A stretch of DNA of 64,000 nt from an uncultured Collinsella sp. (GTDB lineage: Bacteria; Actinomycetota; Coriobacteriia; Coriobacteriales; Coriobacteriaceae): assembly GCA_902475245.1 (NCBI GenBank), contig CABRYP010000003.1, forward strand, positions 62,001 to 126,000, read 5' to 3'. Below the pieces are notes generated by a model. It was not told the DNA's origin. It worked only from the letters and a program-made list of their open reading frames with translations, and did no database searches. Within the stretch, counting starts at the first letter, position 1. Every line of letters starts with the position of its first letter. The translations under genes and the position numbers were made by a program. Below are positions 34,384 through 43,416 of this stretch, piece after piece.

Positions 34384-34965
34384 ATGGAGCTCACGGACCG
34401 CTCTGGTTACTTTGCGGGCCCCGGCATGCTCGGCGGCTCTTTTGGCGATGCCTCGCGCGCGAGCGACGAGGCCGCCGAGGGCGTCGCCGACCCCTGCCTG
34501 GGCCACGCGCCCGACCAGGTGGTCTTCTATGAGCTCACGCGTAAGTTTGTGGAGACCGAGGAAGACGTTCCCCAGGAGGCCTGCGACGTGCTGTACTACA
34601 CGCTCGCCGTGGGCCACCACACCGGCGTGCTCGACTGCTTTGAGCCGCGCCTGTCGGTGCCGGTGGATGTGTTCTATTCGCTCGTCGACGCGCTGCCGGA
34701 GGGGGAGGCCAAAACCAAGTTTGAGGCCATCCGCTCCTTTGGTGAGTGCCAGCTCGACAAGGCGGCGGTGCCGTCGCTGCTCGAGGCCTGCGACACGCTG
34801 CTCGACGAGCGCGGTTTTCGCGGTTCTGCCAAGGCCGGCATCTCGGTGTTCGATGACGACTTTGGCCTGCATGCCCAGCAGGTCGCGTTTCTGATGAAGT
34901 TTCGCGATCTGGTGGAACGCGTGCGCGATGTGTCGGGTGTGTATCTGACGGGAAGGTTGCAGTAA
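34384..34965 (+). CDS. hycH: Formate hydrogenlyase maturation protein HycH
   Basis: A 193-residue soluble protein. VVFYELTRKFVETEEDVPQE and LYYTLAVGHHTGVLDCFEP are the recognisable HycH family segments. HycH is needed to process or protect the hydrogenase large subunit. It starts right after the hyfI stop and its own stop overlaps the hycI start (TAATG). The first 45 residues are low-complexity and not typical of the family. Confidence 0.85.
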   Translation: MELTDRSGYFAGPGMLGGSFGDASRASDEAAEGVADPCLGHAPDQVVFYELTRKFVETEEDVPQEACDVLYYTLAVGHHTGVLDCFEPRLSVPVDVFYSLVDALPEGEAKTKFEAIRSFGECQLDKAAVPSLLEACDTLLDERGFRGSAKAGISVFDDDFGLHAQQVAFLMKFRDLVERVRDVSGVYLTGRLQ

Positions 34966-35468
34966 TGGGTCGCGTTGTGGATGGATGTGTGAACGGCGCC
35001 CCGTTTGCGGGTATCGTGCTCACGGCGGGAAGCGTGCTGCGTGCCGACGATGCCGCCGGCCCCGTGCTCTCCAAAAAGATGGAGGACGCGCCGCTTGCCG
35101 GCTGGTACACCATCGATGGCGGTCAGACGCCCGAGGATGACATCATCGAGGTCAAGCGCGAGCGTCCGCCGCGTTTGGTTTTGGTCGATGCCGCCGACAT
35201 GGCGCTGCCCGTTGGCGCCATCCGTTTGCTCGACAAACGTGACGTGGCCCGCAAGTCGATGTTCACCACGCATTCGCTCCCTTTGTCGATTCTGATCGAG
35301 GAAATCGAGCAATCGTGCGAAGATATCGTCTTCATAGGGATTCAGCCGGGCGATACGGAGTTTTACAACCCTATGTCCCCGGAGGTCTTTGACGCCGTCG
35401 ACGCCGTGTACGACGCCGTGGCCGCCAACGACTTTTCCCACTTTGTCCGCTTGGGACAAGAGCAATAG
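34965..35468 (+). CDS. hycI: Hydrogenase maturation protease HycI
   Basis: A nickel-dependent endopeptidase of 167 residues, family HycI/HyaD. GSVLRADDAAGPVL near residue 21 carries the first metal-binding Asp, VDAADMALPVG holds the second, and the His of THSLPLSILIEEI the third. It should remove the C-terminal tail of HyfG after nickel insertion. Coupled to hycH by overlap. Confidence 0.9.
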   Translation: MGRVVDGCVNGAPFAGIVLTAGSVLRADDAAGPVLSKKMEDAPLAGWYTIDGGQTPEDDIIEVKRERPPRLVLVDAADMALPVGAIRLLDKRDVARKSMFTTHSLPLSILIEEIEQSCEDIVFIGIQPGDTEFYNPMSPEVFDAVDAVYDAVAANDFSHFVRLGQEQ

Positions 35469-35507
35469 GAGCGCTTGTCCCTGCTGATTAGGAAAGAAGT
35501 GATTGAC

Positions 35508-36347
35508 ATGGCAGATTCCAAGGCAGAATATCCCGCTCCCGATTGCCTTGCGCCCGCCGCGATCGAGGCCAAGACCGAGGCCGCCGGCGTGACCAAGGCC
35601 AACCTGCCGGTCGCAAAGGCCTTTGTTTTGGCGATGTTCGCCGGTGCGTTCATTGCCTTCGGCGGCCTGTTCTTTACCGTGTTCTTGAGCGATAGCACGC
35701 TGGGCTGGGGCGCCCAGCGCGTCGTGGGCGGCCTGTGCTTTTGCCTGGGCCTGGTGCTCGTGCTGGTGTGCGGCGCCGAGCTGTTTACCGGCAATTCGCT
35801 TATGGTCTGCGCACTCAAGAGCAAAAAGATCACCCTGGTCCAGATGCTCAAGGCTTGGGTCGTCGTATGGGTCGGTAACTTTGTCGGTGCCCTGTTCATC
35901 GTCTTTTTGGTGTACATGGCCGGCATTTACAAGCTCAACGGCGAGGCGGTCGCCAATTCCATGGTGAGCGTCGCCGCTGGCAAGGTGACGGTCGACTGGG
36001 TGACGATCTTCTTCCGCGGCATCCTGTGCAACATCTTTGTGTGTCTGGCCGTGTGGATCGGTACCGCCGGCAAGACCGTGGTCGATAAGGTCGTGGGCAT
36101 TCTGCTGCCCATCGCCGCCTTTGTGGCCTGTGGTTTTGAGCACTGCGTCGCCAACATGTACTTTTTGCCCATGGGCGCCGTGATGCACGCGTGCGGCTAT
36201 GGCGCCGACGTCGCCGGCGCCGATGCGCTCAACGCTGCGGGCATTGCGTTTAACCTATCCGCCGCCACGCTGGGCAACATCGTGGGCGGCGCGGTTCTGG
36301 TCGCGCTCGGCTACTGGTTTATCTACGCCAAGAAGTCCGAGGCGTAA
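35508..36347 (+). CDS. focA: Formate/nitrite transporter FocA family
   Basis: A 279-residue protein with six predicted membrane segments of the FNT family, which moves formate across the membrane as a pentamer. Characteristic segments are GAFIAFGGLFFTVF, LCFCLGLVLVLVCGAELFTG with the GNSLM turn, and GFEHCVANMYFLPMG with the conserved His. The ATG at 35508 is chosen since the product then starts MADSKAEYPAPDC. It closes the hydrogenlyase operon, ahead of a strong terminator, and would control formate supply to FdhF. Confidence 0.9.
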   Translation: MADSKAEYPAPDCLAPAAIEAKTEAAGVTKANLPVAKAFVLAMFAGAFIAFGGLFFTVFLSDSTLGWGAQRVVGGLCFCLGLVLVLVCGAELFTGNSLMVCALKSKKITLVQMLKAWVVVWVGNFVGALFIVFLVYMAGIYKLNGEAVANSMVSVAAGKVTVDWVTIFFRGILCNIFVCLAVWIGTAGKTVVDKVVGILLPIAAFVACGFEHCVANMYFLPMGAVMHACGYGADVAGADALNAAGIAFNLSAATLGNIVGGAVLVALGYWFIYAKKSEA

Positions 36348-36369
36348 GGTGCCGTCTGTTTGACGTTGG

Positions 36370-36405
36370 GCCTCCCGCGGGGCGTTGCCGTGCGGGAGGC
36401 TTTTT
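36370..36405 (+). terminator. Terminator of the formate hydrogenlyase operon
   Basis: Stem GCCTCCCGC with GCGGGAGGC, 13-base loop, then five T. Confidence 0.9.
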
Positions 36406-36469
36406 GGGTCTGGGGCTCGTTGCCGGGCTTTTGGCCTGTTGTGTTTGGCTGATGAAAGGGGTAATCGAG

Positions 36470-38587
36470 ATGGCATCTGCTGTGAAGCGTGACGGTCGCG
36501 CCGTGGTGACCACATGCGGGGGATGCTATGCCGATTGCGCCTTTGCGGCACGCGTTGAGGACGGTCGCGTGGTGGCCGAGCTGCCGGTGCCGGGGCATCC
36601 GTGCGCGGCGCGTGCCCTCTGCGCCCGCGGTCGGCATCGCCTGGCAATGCCGTTTGACGAGCACGACCGCATCATGCACCCCATGCGCCGACGAACTGAT
36701 GGTTCGGGGTTCGATGCGATTACTTGGGACGATGCGTTTGCGCAGATCGCTGCGCGCCTTGGGGGGATTGTTGACGGGCATGGTCCGCGCGCGCTGGGCA
36801 TGACGCTCGGCGTTCCCTCGTTCGACCGCTACTGGGCCTATCGCCTTATGCATGCGCTGGGTTCGCCCAACGTATACGGTGCAGACGGTGCCTGCGAGGT
36901 AAGCCGACTTACCGGTTGGGAGCACAGCCTGGGCTACAGTCCCGCCTCCGACCTTGCGCATACCGATTGCATTATGTATTTGGGGCGTTCGCTGGTGGAT
37001 TCGTCGACGATGGGGGCCGTTGATGCGCTCAACGATGCCCGTCGCCGTGGAGCGAAGATTATCGTGGTCGACCCCCGGCGCAGCGGCTCGGCTGCGCTTG
37101 CCGACCGCTGGCTGCGCGTACGCCCCGGATGCGACCTGGCCTTGCTGCTGGGCATTGCACATGTGCTCATTGCCGAGGACTTGTACGATCACGAGTTCCT
37201 GACCCGCTATACCACGGGTTTTGACGAGCTGGCGCAGGCGGCCGCTGCTTGGACGCCCGAGTGGACTGAGTCGATGTGCGATGTGCCGGCGGACGATATC
37301 CGAGCGACTGCGCGTGATTTGGCTGCCGCCGCGCCTGCCGCTGTGGTGGATGCGGGCTTTCATGGTGGCATCGGTATCGCGTATGCGAACAGTACCCAGA
37401 CGGCGCGAGCTATCTGCATGGTCGATGTGCTGCTGGGCTGTATTGGACATGTGGGCGGCGTGCTCAATCCGCCCACGCCGCTTGTGTTGGGCGACCTCGA
37501 TCCCACGCGCTTTACGACGCCGCCGGTGCCGCGTGAGCCTAAGTTGGGGTCCGCGCGCTATCCGCTGGTCGATCCGGTGCGCGGCCTGTGCACGACCATC
37601 GGTCAGTCGATTCTTGCCGGCGATTTGCGTGGGCTTATCGTCTATGCCAGTAACCCCGGTGCGGGCTATGGCAACGCGCAGGCATGGTTGGGCATCTTGC
37701 AGCAGCTCGACTTGCTCGTGACGATTGATATTCGCTGGTCCGAGACGGCGCGTGCGTCCGATTTCGTGCTGCCCGATGTGACGTATCTGGAGGCCGACCG
37801 CGGCGTGGGAACGGTCGTGGGCCGCAACGACGCGCGCGTGTTCTACCGTAACGCCGTGCTGCCCGTGCTGCATGACGACACGCGTCCCGGTCGGGAGATC
37901 TTTGCCGGTCTGGCGCAGGCCTGCGGCGTGGGTGAGTACTTTCGGTTTACGTCCGACGATCTGGCGGCTGCCCAGGTGGCGCCGTTTGGGATCGATCTGG
38001 ACGAGCTCAAGGAGCGCGGCTGGGCCGACACAGGTGTTGCGTTGCCGTCGCGTACGGGCGAGCCGGTGATCCCCTTGGATGGCGGCAAAATTGCGCTGGC
38101 AAGCGACGTATGGGAACGAGCTGGTCTGGGTCGCGTGCCCAACTGGATCGCTCCCATGGTGGAGCCTGGCCCGGGGATGTTTCGCCTCATTAGCGGCAAC
38201 CGTCCCTTTGAGTCGCACACCTCGCGAAGGCTTGCGGCCCAAGGTGCCGCCGAGGCTGGATCGGACCTGGATGCCGTGCAGATGAATGCCGATGCCGCTG
38301 CTCGCATGGGTATTGCCGACGGCGAGATCGTCGAACTCGTGAGCGATATGGGCCGCGACCGCGTGCGCGTGGAGACGACGCCGTATCTGCATCCGGCGTG
38401 CATCTTTACGTCGGCCGCCCCCGGCGGACGTTCGTTTAGCGCCGATGCCGGCGGTGCTCAAGCCTTGGGCGTCGGTCCACTCGACCATACACCGTTGCGT
38501 TGGGACCCGTTGACGGGCGCCGCGCTCACCCAGGAAAACGCCGTTTGCGTGGAAAAGATCGCGGCGCGCGAGGATAATAGCGATTGA
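36470..38587 (+). CDS. Cytoplasmic molybdopterin oxidoreductase of unknown substrate
   Basis: A 705-residue protein of the DMSO-reductase/formate-dehydrogenase superfamily. Cluster ligands are Cys16, 19, 23 and probably 51. Cys142, in YGADGACEVSRLTGW, lies where FdhF has Sec140 and is the likely Mo ligand. The DNCAR-U-HG context of formate dehydrogenases is missing, so formate is not assured. No Tat signal or partner subunit is present. The start at 36470 is chosen for GAAAGGGG upstream; an upstream TTG lies in the terminator. It stands between focA and selA. Related coriobacterial enzymes act on varied substrates; I cannot name this one. Confidence 0.75.
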   Translation: MASAVKRDGRAVVTTCGGCYADCAFAARVEDGRVVAELPVPGHPCAARALCARGRHRLAMPFDEHDRIMHPMRRRTDGSGFDAITWDDAFAQIAARLGGIVDGHGPRALGMTLGVPSFDRYWAYRLMHALGSPNVYGADGACEVSRLTGWEHSLGYSPASDLAHTDCIMYLGRSLVDSSTMGAVDALNDARRRGAKIIVVDPRRSGSAALADRWLRVRPGCDLALLLGIAHVLIAEDLYDHEFLTRYTTGFDELAQAAAAWTPEWTESMCDVPADDIRATARDLAAAAPAAVVDAGFHGGIGIAYANSTQTARAICMVDVLLGCIGHVGGVLNPPTPLVLGDLDPTRFTTPPVPREPKLGSARYPLVDPVRGLCTTIGQSILAGDLRGLIVYASNPGAGYGNAQAWLGILQQLDLLVTIDIRWSETARASDFVLPDVTYLEADRGVGTVVGRNDARVFYRNAVLPVLHDDTRPGREIFAGLAQACGVGEYFRFTSDDLAAAQVAPFGIDLDELKERGWADTGVALPSRTGEPVIPLDGGKIALASDVWERAGLGRVPNWIAPMVEPGPGMFRLISGNRPFESHTSRRLAAQGAAEAGSDLDAVQMNADAAARMGIADGEIVELVSDMGRDRVRVETTPYLHPACIFTSAAPGGRSFSADAGGAQALGVGPLDHTPLRWDPLTGAALTQENAVCVEKIAAREDNSD

Positions 38588-38663
38588 TTGACTCAGCCGA
38601 TCGAATTGGCTGATTGTTTGACGTTCGAACGATTGATTCACCTTTGGTTTTGAAAGGCCGCAC

Positions 38664-40121
38664 ATGAGCGATAGCCAGAACATGTCCGATGAGGTACGCG
38701 CCCGCTTGCGCGCCATTCCTTCCGTTAACGAGTTGCTCGCCGAGTGGCCGGTTGTGAAGGCGGCGGGGGAGACCTGTGACGCGGTGGTGCATTCCGCTGT
38801 CACGGCCGAGCTCGACGAGGAGCGCGCCGCCATTCGTGCCGGCGCCGACCCGCGCTCTAAGCGCGACCTTGCTTCGGCCATCGAGTGGCGTGCGCACCGC
38901 TCCGCGCTGCCGAGCCTGCGCCCTGCCGTCAACGCTACGGGCGTGGTCATCCATACCAACCTGGGTCGAGCCCCGCTCGCGGAGTCGGCGGCAAAGGCCG
39001 TGGCCGAGGTCGCGCGCGGCTACAGCACGCTCGAATACAGTGTGGACACCTGTTCGCGCGGGTCGCGCAAGGAGCACGCCGCGCAACTGATCCGCTCGCT
39101 CACCGGTGCCGAGGACGCGCTTGTGGTCAACAACAACGCCGCCGCGGTGCTGCTGGTGCTGGCGACTCACGCTGTGGGCAAGGAGGTTATCGTCAGCCGC
39201 GGCGAGCTCGTCGAGATCGGCGGCAGCTTCCGTATCCCCGATGTCATGGCGGCTTCGGGCGCCAAGCTCGTCGAGGTCGGAGCCACCAACCGCACGCATT
39301 TGAGCGACTACGAGCGCGCCATCACGCCCGATACGGCGATGATCCTTAAGGTCCATCCTTCCAACTATCGCATCGAGGGTTTCCACGAGGAGGTAGGCTC
39401 TCGGGAGCTTGCCACCCTGGCCCACAAGCATGGTCTGCTGTTCTACGAGGACCAGGGCTCGGGCGCGCTTCTGCCCGATGACATCCTGGTGCGCGGCGGT
39501 GAGGAGCCCACGCCGGCTTCGGTCGCGGCGGGACTCGATATCGTTTCGTGCTCGGGTGATAAGCTGCTGGGCGCCGCGCAGGCGGGCATTATCATGGGCC
39601 GTCGCGATCTGGTCCAGGCCTGTGGGTCGCATCCGCTTATGCGTGCCCTGCGCCCGGGCAAACTGGCTCTGTCGGCGCTCGAGGCCACGCTGCGTATCTA
39701 CATGGACGGGGCGGATGTGGCCCATCGTGAGGTGCCGGTGCTCAACATGCTTACGCTGCCGCAGGCTCATCTGGAGCGTCGCGCGCGTAAGCTGCGCGAT
39801 CGTATGGTCGCCGGCCTCGATAAGGTTGGTTGCCCGTGCGCTGTTCAGGTGGAGATCGTCGAGGAATCGTCGACCCCCGGTGGCGGCTCGCTGCCTACCG
39901 TGGAACTGCCCACGATGTGCGTTGCTGTCTGCCCAGTCGACGGGTGCCTGTCCGTCGACGCGCTCAAGCGCTCACTCGTCCAAGATTTCGACACACCGGT
40001 TGTCACGCGCGCCTCGCACGATCGCGTCCTGTTTGACGTACGCACGCTCGTGGGTGACCGCGATATCGAGACGGCGGCATCGACGCTCGTCGCGTGCGTT
40101 AAGAAGGCGATTGCTCGATGA
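38664..40121 (+). CDS. selA: L-seryl-tRNA(Sec) selenium transferase SelA
   Basis: A 485-residue PLP enzyme that turns Ser-tRNA(Sec) into Sec-tRNA(Sec) with selenophosphate. Recognisable segments are NATGVVIHTNLGRAPL, the LKVHPSNYRIEGF segment and SCSGDKLLGAAQAG, whose Lys (about residue 300) binds PLP. GAAAGG lies eight bases before the ATG. Its stop overlaps the selB start by four bases (ATGA), so the two are coupled; tRNA-Sec follows selB. Confidence 0.96.
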   Translation: MSDSQNMSDEVRARLRAIPSVNELLAEWPVVKAAGETCDAVVHSAVTAELDEERAAIRAGADPRSKRDLASAIEWRAHRSALPSLRPAVNATGVVIHTNLGRAPLAESAAKAVAEVARGYSTLEYSVDTCSRGSRKEHAAQLIRSLTGAEDALVVNNNAAAVLLVLATHAVGKEVIVSRGELVEIGGSFRIPDVMAASGAKLVEVGATNRTHLSDYERAITPDTAMILKVHPSNYRIEGFHEEVGSRELATLAHKHGLLFYEDQGSGALLPDDILVRGGEEPTPASVAAGLDIVSCSGDKLLGAAQAGIIMGRRDLVQACGSHPLMRALRPGKLALSALEATLRIYMDGADVAHREVPVLNMLTLPQAHLERRARKLRDRMVAGLDKVGCPCAVQVEIVEESSTPGGGSLPTVELPTMCVAVCPVDGCLSVDALKRSLVQDFDTPVVTRASHDRVLFDVRTLVGDRDIETAASTLVACVKKAIAR

Positions 40122-42085
40122 GTGAGGTTCAAGCGCTGGTGGAGTGTCCCGTTATCGTTGGCACGGCGGGCCACGTCGACCACGGTAAGTCGGCACTGAT
40201 CGAGGCGTTGACCGGCAAGAATCCCGACCGTCTGGAGGTCGAGCGCCGTCGCGGTATGACCGTGGAGCTTGGCTTTGGCGAGCTGGCGCTGCCGAGCGGC
40301 AAGATCGTCGGCCTGGTCGACGTGCCGGGCCACGCGCATTACCTGCGCGCCATGGTGCAGGGTGCCACGGGCATTGATGTTGCCGTGTTGGTGGTCTCTG
40401 CCGTCGAGGGCGTGATGCCGCAGACCCGCGAGCACGTGCATGTGCTGGAGCTGCTGGGCGTTACGCATATGGTGGTCGCGCTGACGATGTGCGACCTTGC
40501 CGATGCCGAGATGACCGAGCTTGCCGAGCTCGATGTCGATGACTTTTTGTCGGGTACCGTGTTTGCGGGCGCGCCGATTGTGCCCGTGTCGTCTAAGACA
40601 GGCGAGGGGATCGACGGGCTGCTTGCGGTGCTCGACGAGCAGGTAAGTGCCCGCTGGGATGCCTGCCGCGACCGTGCCGAGTGCACCGATGCCGCGCCGC
40701 GCCTGCCGATTGACCGCTGCTTTACGATTAAGGGCGTCGGCACTGTTGTAACGGGAACGCTGCACGATGCGCCGGTTGCGGTGGGCGACGAGCTGATGGC
40801 TTTGCCGTCGCGTACGGTCTGTCGCGTGCGCGGGATTCAGGTGCATGGCGATACGCCGCGCGCGCTGCCTGGTCAGCGTGTGGCACTCAACCTAGTTGGT
40901 GACGGTGTCGCGGCGCTTGACCGTGGCGAGATGCTGGGCGTGGCGGATCGCTTTGGTCAGACGTTGCGCTTTATGATGACGTTCACCTACCTGGGCCGCG
41001 AGGGTGCCAAGCCGCGTGTGCTAGAGTCGGGCGCGCGCGTGCATGTGATGGCCGGTACGGCCGAAGTCGTCGGCCGCATCATGCTTTTGGAGGGTGAGGC
41101 CCCCATGGCGGTGGGCGAGACCCGTACCGTGCAGGTGCGCCTGGAGGAGCCACTGCCGCTGCGCGCCGGAGACCATGCCGTGGTGCTGTCGTATTCGCCC
41201 GTTATGCTCATCGGCGGCGGGCGCGTGCTGCTATCGCGCTGCCGTCGCTCGCGCGAGCTTGCTGAAGGGGAGCGTGCACTGTATACAGCGCTCGAGTCCG
41301 GCGATATCGCGGGCGGTGTGGGCGCTTGGCTGGCGCTGCAGATGCTGCCGGTTTCGGCGGTTGATGTTGCCGAGGCTTTGGATCTTGGTGTCGGCGAGGT
41401 CGATGCCGCACTGCGCGGGTTGGTGTCGCAGGGCTCCGTTCGCAAGCTTGACGCGGGTGATGCTGACCTCTTGGCGGACGCCATGGTGCTCGATGCCGCG
41501 ATGGATGCATTGGCGGCGACCCTGTCAGCCATGCATACGGCGTCTCCCAAGGAGACGGGCTTTACGCCCGGCGCCGTTGCCCATGCCGCCTGGCCCGCTG
41601 CGGATGAAGCCGTCGCCGCGGCTCTGATTGCCGAGGGCTGCTCGCGTGGCGTGTGTGCCTCCGAGGGCGCCGAGGTGTTCGACCCGCACTCCGCTGCCGC
41701 CGCGGCGCGTTTGGTGCGCGAGGCCTGCGAACGTATCGTTGCCTTGCTGGACGAAGCCGGCTTCGATGCACCGACATTGCCCGAGGTTGGCGAGCAGTTG
41801 CAGCTCGATCGCGACACCATGACGCGTGCCCTGCGCGAGCTTTCGCTCAACCGCTCGATCGTTAAGGTCGAGCGCGACGTTGCCCTGTCCGCTGCCGCCG
41901 AGGCCCATGCGCGCGAGCTTGTTGCCGCTGCCATTGAGGCAGCCGGCGGCGCTGCCACCACGAGCGTGCTGCGCGAGGCCCTGGGTGTGTCGCGCAAACG
42001 TGCCATCAGCATCTTGGAACACCTGGATGCCGTGCGCTTTACGGTGCTCGACAAGGATGCCGGCGGCCTGCGCTCCCTGCGCTAG
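40118..42085 (+). CDS. selB: Selenocysteine-specific elongation factor SelB
   Basis: A GTPase of 655 residues that delivers Sec-tRNA(Sec) to UGA codons beside a SECIS hairpin. The G1 motif is GTAGHVDHGKS, G3 is DVPGH and G4-like TMCD is visible. About 400 residues later come the winged-helix repeats that bind SECIS RNA. The targets in this window are selD and fdhF. Overlaps selA by four bases. Confidence 0.95.
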   Translation: MSEVQALVECPVIVGTAGHVDHGKSALIEALTGKNPDRLEVERRRGMTVELGFGELALPSGKIVGLVDVPGHAHYLRAMVQGATGIDVAVLVVSAVEGVMPQTREHVHVLELLGVTHMVVALTMCDLADAEMTELAELDVDDFLSGTVFAGAPIVPVSSKTGEGIDGLLAVLDEQVSARWDACRDRAECTDAAPRLPIDRCFTIKGVGTVVTGTLHDAPVAVGDELMALPSRTVCRVRGIQVHGDTPRALPGQRVALNLVGDGVAALDRGEMLGVADRFGQTLRFMMTFTYLGREGAKPRVLESGARVHVMAGTAEVVGRIMLLEGEAPMAVGETRTVQVRLEEPLPLRAGDHAVVLSYSPVMLIGGGRVLLSRCRRSRELAEGERALYTALESGDIAGGVGAWLALQMLPVSAVDVAEALDLGVGEVDAALRGLVSQGSVRKLDAGDADLLADAMVLDAAMDALAATLSAMHTASPKETGFTPGAVAHAAWPAADEAVAAALIAEGCSRGVCASEGAEVFDPHSAAAAARLVREACERIVALLDEAGFDAPTLPEVGEQLQLDRDTMTRALRELSLNRSIVKVERDVALSAAAEAHARELVAAAIEAAGGAATTSVLREALGVSRKRAISILEHLDAVRFTVLDKDAGGLRSLR

Positions 42086-42121
42086 ATCGGCTGCTCGGTT
42101 TGGTAAAATACCGCCGCACTT

Positions 42122-42218
42122 GGGAACGGATGGGCTCCGGTGGGCTCCGCGGTCCTCAAAACCGTTGCGAGGCGTGCAAAACGTCTTGGATGTGTTCGAT
42201 TCGCATACGTTCCCGCCA
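42122..42218 (+). tRNA. selC: tRNA-Sec (anticodon TCA)
   Basis: 97 bases with encoded CCA and discriminator G. Acceptor GGGAACG pairs with CGTTCCC, and the next pair would be a G-A mismatch. The long variable arm AGGCGT-GCAAA-ACGTCT and the T arm ATGTG-TTCGATT-CGCAT fit tRNA-Sec. The anticodon loop reads CCTCAAA, giving TCA with C instead of the near-universal T at position 33. It lies 36 bases behind selB and is probably transcribed with it or from a TAAAAT box at 42104. Confidence 0.93.
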
Positions 42219-42372
42219 TACGCTACCAGCGCTTTTGTGCTCGCGGTCTTGCTGCGTGCCGCAAAGGCGCTGTTTTGTTTTTGCACGAGCTTTTCGTAGC
42301 GCCGCTATTTTGGCGGCTGTATTTAGCTTCGTGCACCGGGTTTCGAGCATGCCGATGGAGGTGTTTTGCCGT

Positions 42373-43005
42373 ATGACTACCGTAAGACGTGCCGATCTTT
42401 CTTGTGTCGTCCAGGCGGGTGGGCTGTCCTCGCGCATGGGCTGCGATAAGGCGCGCATGGCGTTTTGCGGCGAGCCGCTCATCGAGCGCGTGCTGGGCCG
42501 GCTGGCGCCAGTTGCCGGCGAGTTGGTCGTGACGACGTCGCGTCCCAGCGAGCTCGCCTATCTTGAGGAGCGCGCGTTTGGCGGCCTGGTGCCGCGTGTG
42601 GTGGCGGACCTTGAAGGCTCGGCGGGCGCCATGCGCGGCATCGCGAGCTCGTTGGCTGCGGCTCGGCTGCCTCTCGCGGCGATCGTTGCCTGCGATATGC
42701 CGTTTGTCTCGCCGGAACTCATCGGCGCGCTTGCTGGTCATGTTGAGGCTGAGGCGCTCGACGTGTGCGTGCCGCGCGAGGAGCGGGGGATTGAGCCGCT
42801 GTGCGCCGTCTGGCGTCGTGACGCGTGTGCGCCGGTTGCCCAAGAACTGCTCGCCGGTGACCGTCAGCGAATCCGCTGCCTGATCGACCGGGTGAACGCC
42901 GGGTATTTGGACGAGCCTCAGATTGTCGCGGTCGCCGGCTCGACGCTCTGCTTCGAGAACGTCAATACGCCCGAGGAGTTTGCGGCGGCCGAGTTACTCG
43001 CCTAG
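42373..43005 (+). CDS. mobA: Molybdenum cofactor guanylyltransferase MobA
   Basis: A 210-residue nucleotidyltransferase that adds GMP to Mo-molybdopterin, giving the MGD form needed by FdhF and the 36470 protein. VVQAGGLSSRMGCDKARM is the GTP-binding N-terminus; VACDMPFVSPELI carries the metal-binding Asp; the C-terminus NVNTPEEFA is also typical. The ATG at 42373 is chosen because GGAGGTG lies nine bases upstream; two earlier in-frame ATGs are possible. Confidence 0.88.
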   Translation: MTTVRRADLSCVVQAGGLSSRMGCDKARMAFCGEPLIERVLGRLAPVAGELVVTTSRPSELAYLEERAFGGLVPRVVADLEGSAGAMRGIASSLAAARLPLAAIVACDMPFVSPELIGALAGHVEAEALDVCVPREERGIEPLCAVWRRDACAPVAQELLAGDRQRIRCLIDRVNAGYLDEPQIVAVAGSTLCFENVNTPEEFAAAELLA

Positions 43006-43020
43006 ACGATTGGAGTTGCC

Positions 43021-43416
43021 ATGTCTCACGATATTTGTCCCGACACGGGAGAACCTTGCACTTGCGATGGGTCCGAACCCTGTACCTGCGGTTGCAGTGG
43101 CTGTGGACATACTGCGGAAGAGGAAGCGGCCGCCGCGGCGTATCGTGATGCACACCGCGAAGGCCCGTCCGGTGATGCTCTCGACCATGAACGCAAGATC
43201 ATCGTTTCGTTCGATAGCACCTTCGATGTGATGGAATGCGAGCAGCTGTGCCTTGCCGCCGGTGTGCCCGGGCGCATCATGCCGCTGCCCGGCTCCATCA
43301 CCGCCGGCTGCGGGCTGTGCTGGGCCATGCCGTTCTCCGGCGATGCGCTCGCCGCCTTCCGCGCTGCCATCGAAGGCCGCATAACCCCCGCCGACTACCA
43401 TCAGCTCGTCCTCTAA
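43021..43416 (+). CDS. DUF3343 protein with Cys-rich N-terminal extension
   Basis: A 131-residue protein. Residues 1-30 hold seven cysteines (6, 13, 15, 21, 23, 25, 28) in a compact run of CxC and CxxC groups that looks like a metal site. From about residue 57 the protein matches the DUF3343 protein at 15198: FDSTFDVMECEQLC (Cys73, Cys77), PGRIMPLPGS and AGCGLCWAMP (Cys97, Cys100). It lies 15 bases after mobA, close to selA, selB and tRNA-Sec. A role as selenium or sulfur carrier is inferred; the Cys-rich head is unexplained. Confidence 0.75.
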   Translation: MSHDICPDTGEPCTCDGSEPCTCGCSGCGHTAEEEAAAAAYRDAHREGPSGDALDHERKIIVSFDSTFDVMECEQLCLAAGVPGRIMPLPGSITAGCGLCWAMPFSGDALAAFRAAIEGRITPADYHQLVL

